A stretch of 64,000 nt of DNA from COE1 sp910588595 (GTDB lineage: Bacteria; Bacillota; Clostridia; Lachnospirales; Lachnospiraceae), in the NCBI GenBank assembly GCA_948957135.1, contig CARDBT010000016.1:4713-68712 (forward strand). Reading direction: 5' to 3'. Below, in pieces: positions 45,239 through 53,767 of this stretch. A model generated the notes under the pieces. That model saw nothing but the letters and a program-made list of their open reading frames with translations. It ran no database searches and had not been told where the DNA came from. Every line of letters starts with the position of its first letter. The stretch's first letter is position 1. The position numbers and the translations under genes were made by a program.

Positions 45239-46975
45239 ATGAGAAAACAGAAATCAGCCAACAAATTTACACGGATCATCTGCACGCTTCTTGCAGTGTG
45301 CCTGCTTTGCTGTGCACCAGCATTTCCAGCGAAAGCGGCAGTAGTAGAAAATGGAATCGATGTCTCAAAATACCAGGGAGCGATCGATTGGCAGGCGGTA
45401 GCCCAAAGCGGCATCTCGTTTGCTTTTATCAAGGTCGGCAGCACAAAATCCGGGATCGATCCATATTTCAATTATAATATGCTTGCCGCACAACAGGCAG
45501 GTATCAAGACAGGTGTTTACATATATTCTTACGCAAAAAGTGTAGAGGAGGCGGTTGTGGAGGCACAGTTTGTCCTGAATGCCATTCAGAATGTTCAGGT
45601 ATCTTATCCGGTGGTGTGGGATGTTGAGGACAATGTACAGAAATCCCTGTCTCCGGAAACCTTATCCCTCATGGCAAACACGTTCTGTGCCATGATCGAG
45701 GCAGAAGGGTATTACCCTATGGTCTACTCTAGTACGAGCTGGTTTAATAAAAGGCTTGGACCTGTATTTTATGACAAGTGGGTGGCACAGTGGGCAGCTG
45801 CATGTGAAATTCCCGATGCATCTATCTGGCAGTATTCCTGCAAGGGAAGTGTGCCAGGAATCAAAGGAGATGTGGATCTGGACTATGCCCTGAAAGACTA
45901 TTCCACCAGCATTGTCAACACAGGATGGGTTCCGCGAAAAGGGTATCTGTATTTCTATATCAATTACAAAATGCAGCGGGGGTGGCTTGACTTAGGAACA
46001 GCAAAATATTATCTCGATCCCGCCGGGCGCATGGTTACAGGGTGGCTGCCGCTCGACGATGCGATGTATTACCTACATCCAGACGGCGTTATGGCGGTTG
46101 GATTTACACCGATCGGACCGGGAATGTACTGTTTTAATACCGATGGCAAAATGCTTACCGGACTTCAGAATCTGAACGGACTGACCTACTATTTTGCACC
46201 TGATGGCGCAATGTGTGTCGGACTTTTGGATTTTCCTGATGGGAAGCGATTCTTCTCAACAGATGGGCACATGCTCACCGGACTTAGTATTGTAAACAAC
46301 AAATACTATTACTTTGATCTGAATGGAATCATGCAGACGGGCTGGCAGACGATCGGCGGTCAGACGTTCCTGTTTGCAGCAGATGGTTCTATGGCATATG
46401 GCTGGTTTAATGACGGCATTTTCACCTACTATCTGTCTATGGAAGACGGGCACAGAGTATCGGGCTGGCAGACGATCGATGGAAAAACCTATTGCTTTGA
46501 CGCAAACGGAGTGATGCTGACAGGCTGGCAGACGATCGGTGATCAGACGTTCCTGTTCGCAGCAGACGGTTCTATGGTGAAGGGCTGGTTTAATGATGGC
46601 GCTTACACGTATTACCTGTCTATGGAAGACGGGCACAGAGTGGCGGGCTGGCAGACGATTGACGGCAAGACATATCTCTTTGATCAGCTCGGACATATGA
46701 TGACAGGAGTTGTAAACCTGAATGGTCTTTCCTATCTGTTTGCAGCGGACGGCGTGATGTATACAGGCTGGTTCAACGACGGTGTCACTGCAAAGTATTA
46801 TGAAGCAGACGGACATATGGCTATTGGAATGGTAACGATTAATGACAGCATTTACTATTTTGATATCAATGGAAATATGCAGACAGGCATCGTCGAAATC
46901 GGCGGAGTTCCTTACTTATTTGATGTTGACGGCAAAATGCTTCCACAGCCGGCGGTACCCCAGCTTCCGCAATAA
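45239..46975 (+). CDS. Secreted GH25 lysozyme with C-terminal choline-binding-type repeats
   Basis: From the ATG at 45239 the protein has 578 residues. A signal peptide (to about residue 33, ending PAKA) is followed by a GH25 muramidase domain (about 37-225) with Asp41 in GIDVSKYQG and the Asp128/Glu130 pair in VVWDVEDN. The rest is an array of about 17 short Trp/Tyr/Gly repeats (GWQTIGGQTFLFAADGSM type) of the CW_binding_1 family, which hold proteins to choline or glucan on the surface. A 61-residue block is duplicated in tandem. The likely role is cell wall turnover. Confidence 0.9.
   Translation: MRKQKSANKFTRIICTLLAVCLLCCAPAFPAKAAVVENGIDVSKYQGAIDWQAVAQSGISFAFIKVGSTKSGIDPYFNYNMLAAQQAGIKTGVYIYSYAKSVEEAVVEAQFVLNAIQNVQVSYPVVWDVEDNVQKSLSPETLSLMANTFCAMIEAEGYYPMVYSSTSWFNKRLGPVFYDKWVAQWAAACEIPDASIWQYSCKGSVPGIKGDVDLDYALKDYSTSIVNTGWVPRKGYLYFYINYKMQRGWLDLGTAKYYLDPAGRMVTGWLPLDDAMYYLHPDGVMAVGFTPIGPGMYCFNTDGKMLTGLQNLNGLTYYFAPDGAMCVGLLDFPDGKRFFSTDGHMLTGLSIVNNKYYYFDLNGIMQTGWQTIGGQTFLFAADGSMAYGWFNDGIFTYYLSMEDGHRVSGWQTIDGKTYCFDANGVMLTGWQTIGDQTFLFAADGSMVKGWFNDGAYTYYLSMEDGHRVAGWQTIDGKTYLFDQLGHMMTGVVNLNGLSYLFAADGVMYTGWFNDGVTAKYYEADGHMAIGMVTINDSIYYFDINGNMQTGIVEIGGVPYLFDVDGKMLPQPAVPQLPQ
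46340..46705 (+). repeat. 183-bp tandem duplication inside the lysozyme repeats
   Basis: Two copies (46340-46522 and 46523-46705) begin GGCTGGCAGACGATCGG and stay similar throughout, including the ACCTGTCTATGGAAGACGGG-type core. Each encodes 61 residues (three repeats). Recent duplication or homogenisation is likely. Confidence 0.8.
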
Positions 46976-47037
46976 GTTTATTGAGAGGATGACTCTTTCA
47001 TTGGGAAATGCGAAATAAACGAGAACAGAGGATTGAT

Positions 47038-48900
47038 ATGAGAAGATTAGCTTTGAGTGATGAGATACTGCTAAAAATTGAGAAACCGGCACGCTATATC
47101 GGAAACGAAGTGAACAGTGTCACCAAAAACAAGGATGACATAGCCGTCCGATTTGCAATGTGTTTTCCTGATGTCTATGAGATCGGCATGTCACACTTGG
47201 GTATCCAGATACTGTACGATATGTTCAACCGTTTTGAGGATACCTGGTGTGAGCGTGTCTACTCGCCATGGCCGGATCTTGATGCGGTCATGCGCGACCA
47301 AAAGATTCCTCTATTTGCGCTGGAATCTCAGGATCCGATCAAAGACTTTGACTTTCTGGGTATCACGATTCAGTACGAGATGTGCTATACTAATATCTTG
47401 CAGATATTGGACTTGTCCCAGATCCCTTTACTGGCGTCAGAGCGGACCTGGGAACATCCCATTGTGATCGGAGGCGGTCCCTGCAGTTACAATCCTGAAC
47501 CGATCGCTGATTTTTTCGATATTTTCTATATCGGAGAAGGAGAGACGCAGTACCGTCCTCTTCTGGATCTGTACAAGAAGTGCAGGGAAAAGAATGCGTC
47601 AAGGGAAGAATTTCTGGCGCAAGCCGCAAAACTTCCTGGAATGTATGTGCCGTGTTTTTATGAAGTAAGCTATCATGAAGACGGCACGATCAGCTCCTTT
47701 AACCCGATACGCCCTGATATTCCCCAAACAGTCATGAAAGAGATCGTGGCGGATATATCGGACACATACTATCCCGAAAGACCTGTCGTGCCTTTTATCA
47801 AATGTACGCAGGACAGGGTAGTTCTCGAGATCCAGAGAGGCTGTATCCGGGGATGCCGTTTTTGTCAGGCAGGACAATTATACAGGCCAGTACGGGAGCG
47901 CGATGTGGCGATGCTCGAGGATTATGCGGTGAAAATGCTTGACAACACTGGATATGATGAGATTTCACTGAGTTCACTCAGTTCAAGCGATTATTCACAG
48001 CTTGAAGCACTCGTAAACTTTCTGATCGACAAATGCAGTGAAAAAAAGGTAAATATTTCGCTTCCGTCACTTCGGATCGATGCCTTTTCGCTCGATGTCA
48101 TGAAAAAAGTTCAGGACGTCAGAAAAAGCAGTCTGACGTTTGCGCCGGAAGCCGGAAGCCAACGGCTCAGAAATGTTATCAACAAAGGGCTGACTGAAGA
48201 AGATATCTTAAAGGGTGCAGCACTGGCATTTGAGGGCGGATGGAACAGGGTAAAACTTTATTTTATGCTTGGACTGCCGACAGAAACGCAAGAGGATATC
48301 AAAGGCATTGCTGAACTCTCCAACAAGATCGCTGCTACATTTTTTGATACAGTGCCAAAGGAAAAAAGAAACGGAAAGGTACAGATCGTCGCCAGCACGT
48401 CCTTCTTTGTTCCCAAACCTTTTACACCGTTCCAGTGGGCGCCACAGTGTACCAAGGAACAGTTTTTGGAAAAAGCATACACGACAAGAAGGGCTGTCTC
48501 GGAACAACTGAATCAGAAGAGTATCAAATACAACTGGCATGAAGCAGATGCCAGCGTTATGGAGGGGATTCTTGCCCGCGGAGACAGGCGTCTATGCGAG
48601 CCGATCCTGAAAGCATATCAAAAGGGATGCATCTTTGACGCATGGGGAGAGTATTACAAACACGACATATGGATGGAAACATTTGCGGAATGCGGTATTG
48701 ATACAAATTTTTATACGACACGCGAACGCAGCATTGACGAGATCTTTCCGTGGGATTTTATCGATTGCGGGGTTTCAAAAGAATTCTTAAAGAGAGAGTG
48801 GCAGCGGGCGCTTGACGGACAGGTGACTCCCAACTGTCAGCAGCAGTGCAATGCATGCGGAGCAGCCAGATTCAAGTGTGGAATTTGTATTGCGAAATAA
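47038..48900 (+). CDS. B12-binding-like radical SAM protein, TIGR03960 family
   Basis: The 620-residue protein has an N-terminal cobalamin-binding-like region (RFAMCFPDVYEIGMSHLG, IGGGPCSYNPEPIADF), the radical-SAM motif CIRGCRFC near residue 270, and a Cys-rich C-terminus (CQQQCNACGAARFKCGIC). It is always paired with the next gene family. The reaction is not established. The ATG at 47038 (AGAGGA upstream) is chosen over the ATG at 47008. Confidence 0.88.
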   Translation: MRRLALSDEILLKIEKPARYIGNEVNSVTKNKDDIAVRFAMCFPDVYEIGMSHLGIQILYDMFNRFEDTWCERVYSPWPDLDAVMRDQKIPLFALESQDPIKDFDFLGITIQYEMCYTNILQILDLSQIPLLASERTWEHPIVIGGGPCSYNPEPIADFFDIFYIGEGETQYRPLLDLYKKCREKNASREEFLAQAAKLPGMYVPCFYEVSYHEDGTISSFNPIRPDIPQTVMKEIVADISDTYYPERPVVPFIKCTQDRVVLEIQRGCIRGCRFCQAGQLYRPVRERDVAMLEDYAVKMLDNTGYDEISLSSLSSSDYSQLEALVNFLIDKCSEKKVNISLPSLRIDAFSLDVMKKVQDVRKSSLTFAPEAGSQRLRNVINKGLTEEDILKGAALAFEGGWNRVKLYFMLGLPTETQEDIKGIAELSNKIAATFFDTVPKEKRNGKVQIVASTSFFVPKPFTPFQWAPQCTKEQFLEKAYTTRRAVSEQLNQKSIKYNWHEADASVMEGILARGDRRLCEPILKAYQKGCIFDAWGEYYKHDIWMETFAECGIDTNFYTTRERSIDEIFPWDFIDCGVSKEFLKREWQRALDGQVTPNCQQQCNACGAARFKCGICIAK

Positions 48901-48914
48901 TCAGGAGGGAAATT

Positions 48915-49622
48915 GTGAAACTAAGAGTGAAATTTTCAAAGCATGGTGTGCTCAAATTTATCGGGCATTTAGATGTCATGCGCTATTTTCAGAAAGCGAT
49001 CCGCCGTGCAGGTGTTGATATTGCATACTCGACAGGATTCAGCCCGCATCAGATCATGTCATTTGCAGCGCCGCTCGGCGTGGGACTTGAGAGCAATGGT
49101 GAGTATATGGACATTGAAGTCAATACGCTGACAAGTGCCAGAGAGTTGACTGACTCGCTCAATGCACAGATGGTCGAGGGAATTGAAGTGCTGGAAGTCA
49201 AGCTTCTTCCAGACAATGCAGGCAATGCTATGGCAAGTGTTGCGGCGGCGCGTTATACTGTTGCATTTCGGGAAGAATACCAGCCTCGATTTTTGACTAA
49301 ATCAGTTATAGATGACTTTTATAGTCAAAACGAAATTATTGTGACAAAGAAGACGAAAAAGAGTGAATCGACATTTGACATGAAGCCATATATTTATGCA
49401 TGTAGTTACAACGAGGCGGAAAACACCATCGATCTGACAGTTGATGCCAGCAGTGCCGGAAATATCAAACCCACACTCGTTGTCAAAGCGATATTTGACT
49501 ATAAGGACCAGCCGCTGGATGAATATGCATTGTTGATCACCCGTGAAGAAACATATACCAATGTCGGAACTTCAGAGCATGTCCAGTTGAAGCCGCTTGG
49601 ATTTGCCGGAAGTGATTTCTGA
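48915..49622 (+). CDS. TIGR03936/DUF2344 radical SAM-associated protein
   Basis: The 235-residue protein starts at GTG 48915 behind AGGAGGG. It shows VKFSKHGVLKFIGHLDVMRYFQKA and FSPHQIMSFAAPLGVG, typical of DUF2344, which follows or is fused to the TIGR03960 radical SAM proteins. A role in RNA modification has been suggested from its proximity to rng and rplU, but is unproven. Confidence 0.88.
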   Translation: MKLRVKFSKHGVLKFIGHLDVMRYFQKAIRRAGVDIAYSTGFSPHQIMSFAAPLGVGLESNGEYMDIEVNTLTSARELTDSLNAQMVEGIEVLEVKLLPDNAGNAMASVAAARYTVAFREEYQPRFLTKSVIDDFYSQNEIIVTKKTKKSESTFDMKPYIYACSYNEAENTIDLTVDASSAGNIKPTLVVKAIFDYKDQPLDEYALLITREETYTNVGTSEHVQLKPLGFAGSDF

Positions 49623-49643
49623 CATGAAAGGAAGTAAATACAA

Positions 49644-50873
49644 ATGAGTGCCATGCGATATGTTGTGACAAAATACAGAGACGGAGTACTGTCATTTATT
49701 TCGGACGCTATGACTTGCAAAATGGAATCCGTCGTTTTCACACATTCCGACGAAAACATGGATGACGCAAAAATAGGCGATATTTTTGTCGCAAAAGTGA
49801 AGAATGTCGCGAAACAGATCAACGCGGCATTTATTGATTACGCGCCAAACAAGAAGGGCTATCTGCCTATCCGCACAGACTATGTGCCACTCATTACAAA
49901 CCGCAGGTATGATGGCAGGATACTGGCAGGAGATGAGATTATCGTACAGCTTGAAAAGGAGGCTGTGCGGACAAAAGAACCCGTATTTACCACCAATCTG
50001 TCGCTGGCAGGCAAATACAGTGTTGTTTCCTGCGGTAACACCTACAAAGGAATATCCAGAAAGTGCTCCAAAATCGAGAAGGAGCTGCTTCGGACAGCCA
50101 TACCGGAGGAGACCGACTACGGTGTTGTGATTCGCACCAATGCAGTCTCTCTTTTACAGACATCAGAAACCACAGACACAAAGGATATGCTGCAGCCAAT
50201 CAGAGATGAGATCAGATATCTGAATGACAAAATGGCCACTTTGATCCAGGATGGCCTTCACAGAACGTGTTATAGCCGGATCTGGAAAAATGCACCCCCA
50301 TATCTGACAAATATGCGGGACGAAGGGATCGTATTTCAGCAGATCATTGCGGACGACCAGCAGATTTACAATGAAATGAAGGATTTTGCAGCACTTTATA
50401 TGCCAGATCAGCTCGCCAATATCTCACTGTACCAGGATAGCACCTACCCGCTGCACAAGCTTTACCGCATAGAAACACAGCTCGATGAACTGCTCGCTAA
50501 AAAAGTCTGGCTTAAGTCGGGAGCCTATCTGGTCATCGAAAAGACGGAGGCAATGTATGTGATCGATGTCAATTCTGGGAAAAATATATCAAAAAAAGAA
50601 AGTTCTGAGTTTATTTTCCAGATCAATCTTGAAGCTGCTGCAGAAATAATGCGGCAGATCCGTCTCAGGAATCTTTCTGGAATGATACTTGTTGATTTTA
50701 TCAATATGGAGGACAGCGAAAAAGATATCTCGCTTCTGCAGGAGCTGCGGATTCTTGCCAAAAAAGATCACATTCTCACAACGATAGTTGATATAACAGC
50801 GCTCGGGCTTGTGGAGATCACCCGAAAGAAGACGACAAAATCACTTGCGGAACAGCTCTGTCATGAACCATGA
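49644..50873 (+). CDS. rng: Ribonuclease G/E family protein
   Basis: The 409-residue protein corresponds to the catalytic core of RNase G: an S1-like domain (GDIFVAKVKNVAKQINAAFIDYA), the catalytic Asp residues in VIDVNSGK and LVDFINM, and TALGLVEITRKK. It processes or degrades rRNA and mRNA. It lacks the long C-terminal scaffold of RNase E. It follows the radical SAM pair by 21 bases and lies a few genes upstream of rplU, the usual order. Confidence 0.9.
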   Translation: MSAMRYVVTKYRDGVLSFISDAMTCKMESVVFTHSDENMDDAKIGDIFVAKVKNVAKQINAAFIDYAPNKKGYLPIRTDYVPLITNRRYDGRILAGDEIIVQLEKEAVRTKEPVFTTNLSLAGKYSVVSCGNTYKGISRKCSKIEKELLRTAIPEETDYGVVIRTNAVSLLQTSETTDTKDMLQPIRDEIRYLNDKMATLIQDGLHRTCYSRIWKNAPPYLTNMRDEGIVFQQIIADDQQIYNEMKDFAALYMPDQLANISLYQDSTYPLHKLYRIETQLDELLAKKVWLKSGAYLVIEKTEAMYVIDVNSGKNISKKESSEFIFQINLEAAAEIMRQIRLRNLSGMILVDFINMEDSEKDISLLQELRILAKKDHILTTIVDITALGLVEITRKKTTKSLAEQLCHEP

Positions 50874-50905
50874 TCCATTTTGACTAAGTATTTGGGGAGA
50901 TGCAC

Positions 50906-52048
50906 ATGAATCGTACAACAAAGAAATGTATTTTATTACTTGGGACGTTCCTTGGCATTCTGATGGGATGCAGCAGCCAGAAAAAGCAAAGTTATTGCGT
51001 AGCAAGCCAGCGTATTGCTCCAGTTCCCCCGGTATCAGAGATCCCAACTGAGGAGTCGGTCGACACCGCTTTTGACTTCACACTATGTTTTGCAGGGGAT
51101 GTCAATCTGGACGAAAACTGGGGGACTACACAGTATTTGTCGGCTCAGCCTAATGGTATATATGATTGTATCTCAGAAGAGCTAGTCCGCTTCATGCAGG
51201 ACGCGGATTTCATGTGTCTGAACAATGAATTTTCCTACAGTCTGCGCGGGAAACCTCTCAATGGAAAAGCCTACACCTTCCGCGCCGATCCCGACCGGGT
51301 AGAAGTGCTCCGGCAGCTTGGAGTCGACGCCGTAACTTTGGCAAACAACCATGTATATGATTATGGCAGAGATGCGATGCTTGATACTTTTTCGGTTCTG
51401 GAAGACGCCGGAATCCCATATTTTGGTGCCGGTGATACGCTGCAGAGGGCTATGGAACCATTGTATATAGAGGTCGGTGAAAAAACCGTAGCACTGGTAG
51501 CCGCTTCCCGTGCAGAAAAATACAAGATGACACCACAGGCAACCGACACCGAACCCGGAATACTCCGATGTTATGATACTGAATTGTTTTTGCAGGTGAT
51601 CCGGGAGGCAAAGGAACACTCGGACTTCTGTATCGCCTTTGTCCATTGGGGGACAGAATACAGCTATGAGCTGGAGCAGGTACAGCTTGATACGGGAAAA
51701 GACTATCTGGACGCTGGCGCAGACGTAGTGATCGGTGCGCATTCTCACTGTCTGCAGGGCATGGAATACTATGACGGAAAACCGATCATATATAGTCTTG
51801 GGAATTATTGGTTCAATGGAAAAACACTGGACACCATGCTATTGCAGCTTCATTTTTCAGGAGATGATGACGAAACGCAATTGGATGTCCAGATTATTCC
51901 AGCTGTACAATCTGGTTATCGTACAACCTATGCATCGGAACCAGGCGAACAGCGCAGGATTTTTGATTTTCTTGAAAGTATCTCAGTCAACGTAGAGATT
52001 TCTGATGAGGGAATTGTCACTCCCTTAGGCTCAGGAGAAAATGAATGA
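50906..52048 (+). CDS. CapA-like lipoprotein (metallophosphatase fold)
   Basis: The protein has 380 residues from the ATG at 50906 (GGGGAG upstream). A lipobox ILMGC puts the lipidated Cys at residue 22. The domain shows the CapA/PgsA motifs FAGDVNLD, LANNHVYDYG, FVHWGTEYSYE and GAHSHCLQGMEYYDGKPIIYSLGN. Such proteins take part in poly-gamma-glutamate capsule synthesis in Bacillus, but lone copies like this have unknown roles. It overlaps the next gene by four bases. Confidence 0.88.
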   Translation: MNRTTKKCILLLGTFLGILMGCSSQKKQSYCVASQRIAPVPPVSEIPTEESVDTAFDFTLCFAGDVNLDENWGTTQYLSAQPNGIYDCISEELVRFMQDADFMCLNNEFSYSLRGKPLNGKAYTFRADPDRVEVLRQLGVDAVTLANNHVYDYGRDAMLDTFSVLEDAGIPYFGAGDTLQRAMEPLYIEVGEKTVALVAASRAEKYKMTPQATDTEPGILRCYDTELFLQVIREAKEHSDFCIAFVHWGTEYSYELEQVQLDTGKDYLDAGADVVIGAHSHCLQGMEYYDGKPIIYSLGNYWFNGKTLDTMLLQLHFSGDDDETQLDVQIIPAVQSGYRTTYASEPGEQRRIFDFLESISVNVEISDEGIVTPLGSGENE

Positions 52049-52575
52049 ACAAGAAATTGTCAGTTGTTTTATTTATCATTGTAACACTGTATGCCGCAAT
52101 ATTTGGAGTTATCATGGTGATCACGATATTGCAGCCGTCCATGGCATATGAAAATACTGATCTGCTTTTAGGAAATATCGTTAACAGCAGCAACAAAATA
52201 AATTATAGACAGTTTACTAAGGACGGGATCACAACAATAACCTGTAAGAAAATGACGGGCATGGAAACCATCTGGAAGTATCAAGCAAACGAGGATATGA
52301 CCCTGCAGATGGTCTACGATCTGAAAGTGACAAACGGCAAGGCAAAGCTGGTACTGATCACGCCTGATGATACCATCATTACATTGACGGAACAGGATAG
52401 TGCTGTATTCGAAGATAACAATGGACAAGCGTCAGAGACGACAAAGTATTCCGACACTGGAATGCCGGACATGGAATCCACAGTGGATCTAAACTTGCAA
52501 AAGGGCGAAAACAGAATCAGAATCGTATGTAGAAAAGGGACAACATTTTCTCTGTCTTTTCGCATTATAGAATAA
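52045..52575 (+). CDS. Membrane-anchored extracellular protein of unknown function
   Basis: The 176-residue protein has one N-terminal membrane segment (about 5-30) and an extracellular beta-rich part (about 60-175: TITCKKMTGMETIWKYQ, GKAKLVLITPDDTIITLTE, GENRIRIVCRKGTTFSLSF). It overlaps the capA-like gene (ATGA), so the two are translated together and the proteins may interact. Family not recognised. Confidence 0.75.
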   Translation: MNKKLSVVLFIIVTLYAAIFGVIMVITILQPSMAYENTDLLLGNIVNSSNKINYRQFTKDGITTITCKKMTGMETIWKYQANEDMTLQMVYDLKVTNGKAKLVLITPDDTIITLTEQDSAVFEDNNGQASETTKYSDTGMPDMESTVDLNLQKGENRIRIVCRKGTTFSLSFRIIE

Positions 52576-52621
52576 AATCCAATAGGGATTCAAAAACACA
52601 ATAAGATCAAGCAAAAAAGCA

Positions 52622-52650
52622 TTGACAACCACCCGCAACAATGCTAATAT
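52622..52650 (+). promoter_or_regulatory. Promoter of rplU-prp-rpmA
   Basis: Perfect TTGACA (52622-52627), 17 bases, TAATAT (52645-52650). Confidence 0.65.
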
Positions 52651-52656
52651 ATATGA

Positions 52657-52732
52657 GTATGCCGCATAACTAGGTTCAAGTGTATTTTGAAATAACACCA
52701 AAGTTAGCGAGTAATTATTTAGGAGGTGCAAT
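52657..52732 (+). promoter_or_regulatory. L21 leader RNA
   Basis: The leader contains GCCGCATAACTAGGTTCAAG (from 52671), the core of the ribosomal L21 leader element of Firmicutes, followed by the AGGAGGTG site of rplU. Such leaders allow L21 protein to control its own operon. Recognition is by motif and position. Confidence 0.65.
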
Positions 52733-53038
52733 ATGTACGCAATTATTGCAACAGGTGGAAAGCAGTACAAGGTTTCCGAGGGAGATGTGATCAAAGTAGA
52801 AAAACTTGATGTCGAGGCAGGAAACACTGTAACTTTTGACAATGTTATTGCTGTTAGCAATGATTCTCTCAAGGTAGGCGCTGATGTAGCAAACGCATCT
52901 GTCTCTGCTACTGTTATGGAGCAGGGAAGAGACCGGAAGATCATCGTTTACAAGTACAAGAGAAAGACAGGCTATCACAAGAAAAACGGTCATAGACAAG
53001 CATACACTCGGGTTAAGATTGATAAAATCAACGCTTAA
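52733..53038 (+). CDS. rplU: Ribosomal protein bL21
   Basis: The 101-residue protein (MYAIIATGGKQYKVSEGDVI, then YKRKTGYHKKNGHRQAYTRVKI) is a typical bL21. It leads the rplU-prp-rpmA set of Firmicutes. Confidence 0.97.
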   Translation: MYAIIATGGKQYKVSEGDVIKVEKLDVEAGNTVTFDNVIAVSNDSLKVGADVANASVSATVMEQGRDRKIIVYKYKRKTGYHKKNGHRQAYTRVKIDKINA

Positions 53039-53061
53039 TAGATGTTGTTCGTTTAGATAGT

Positions 53062-53394
53062 ATGACTACGATTGTTGTTTTTAAATCCAAGGACAGCTAC
53101 AGAGGGTTCACCTGTATGGGTCATGCAGGCTTTGCCCAGTCAGGCAGTGATATTGTATGTGCCGCGATTTCGGTATTAGTGATCAATACGCTGAATTCCA
53201 TAGAGGAATTGGCGCACGAAAAGATCATTACTGAAAGTGATGAAAAAAAAGGTCATATCGAATGTCATTTTCCTGATGAGATCAATGAAAAGACAAAGCT
53301 TTTAATGGACTCTATGGTGATGGGTTTAAAAGGAATCGAACAAAATTATGGCAGGCGAAAAAAATATTTTGAACTCATAATCAAGGAGGTGTAG
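53062..53394 (+). CDS. prp: Ribosomal processing cysteine protease Prp
   Basis: Prp removes the N-terminal extension of L27. The 110-residue protein has the catalytic His21 in CMGHAGFA and Cys33 in DIVCAAIS, spaced as in Staphylococcus Prp. No good ribosome site lies before the ATG, suggesting translation is coupled to rplU. rpmA, its substrate gene, follows after four bases. Confidence 0.92.
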   Translation: MTTIVVFKSKDSYRGFTCMGHAGFAQSGSDIVCAAISVLVINTLNSIEELAHEKIITESDEKKGHIECHFPDEINEKTKLLMDSMVMGLKGIEQNYGRRKKYFELIIKEV

Positions 53395-53398
53395 TACC

Positions 53399-53686
53399 AT
53401 GATGAAGTTAGATCTTCAGTTTTTTGCTCATAAAAAGGGAGTTGGTTCTACTAAAAATGGTAGAGATTCCGAGTCTAAGAGATTAGGTGCAAAGAGAGCA
53501 GATGGTCAGTTCGTAAAGGCAGGCAACATTTTATATAGACAGCGCGGAACTAAGATTCATCCGGGCGTAAATGTTGGGATCGGCGGAGATGATACACTGT
53601 TTGCATTGGTTGATGGTGTACTCAGATTCGAGAGAAAGGGAAGAGACAGAAAGCAGGCTTCCGTTTATCCTGTGGAGGAGAAATAA
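53399..53686 (+). CDS. rpmA: Ribosomal protein bL27 with cleavable N-terminal extension
   Basis: The 95-residue protein begins MMKLDLQFFA and then HKKGVGSTKNGRDS. The LxLQFFA-H motif is the Prp cleavage site, after Ala10. Removal exposes the mature N-terminus that reaches the peptidyl transferase centre. Start ATG 53399 (AAGGAGG nine bases upstream) or 53402. Confidence 0.96.
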   Translation: MMKLDLQFFAHKKGVGSTKNGRDSESKRLGAKRADGQFVKAGNILYRQRGTKIHPGVNVGIGGDDTLFALVDGVLRFERKGRDRKQASVYPVEEK

Positions 53687-53706
53687 GACCAAACTACGAA
53701 TCTACT

Positions 53707-53735
53707 AAGGCTTCAGGTTTCACCTGAAGCCTTTT
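53707..53735 (+). terminator. Terminator after rpmA
   Basis: AAGGCTTCAGGT (53707-53718) and ACCTGAAGCCTT (53722-53733) form a 12-bp perfect stem with a 3-base loop followed by TT. Clear. Confidence 0.8.
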
Positions 53736-53767
53736 CCATATAAGTATATAGAAAGGTTTTGAATGAA

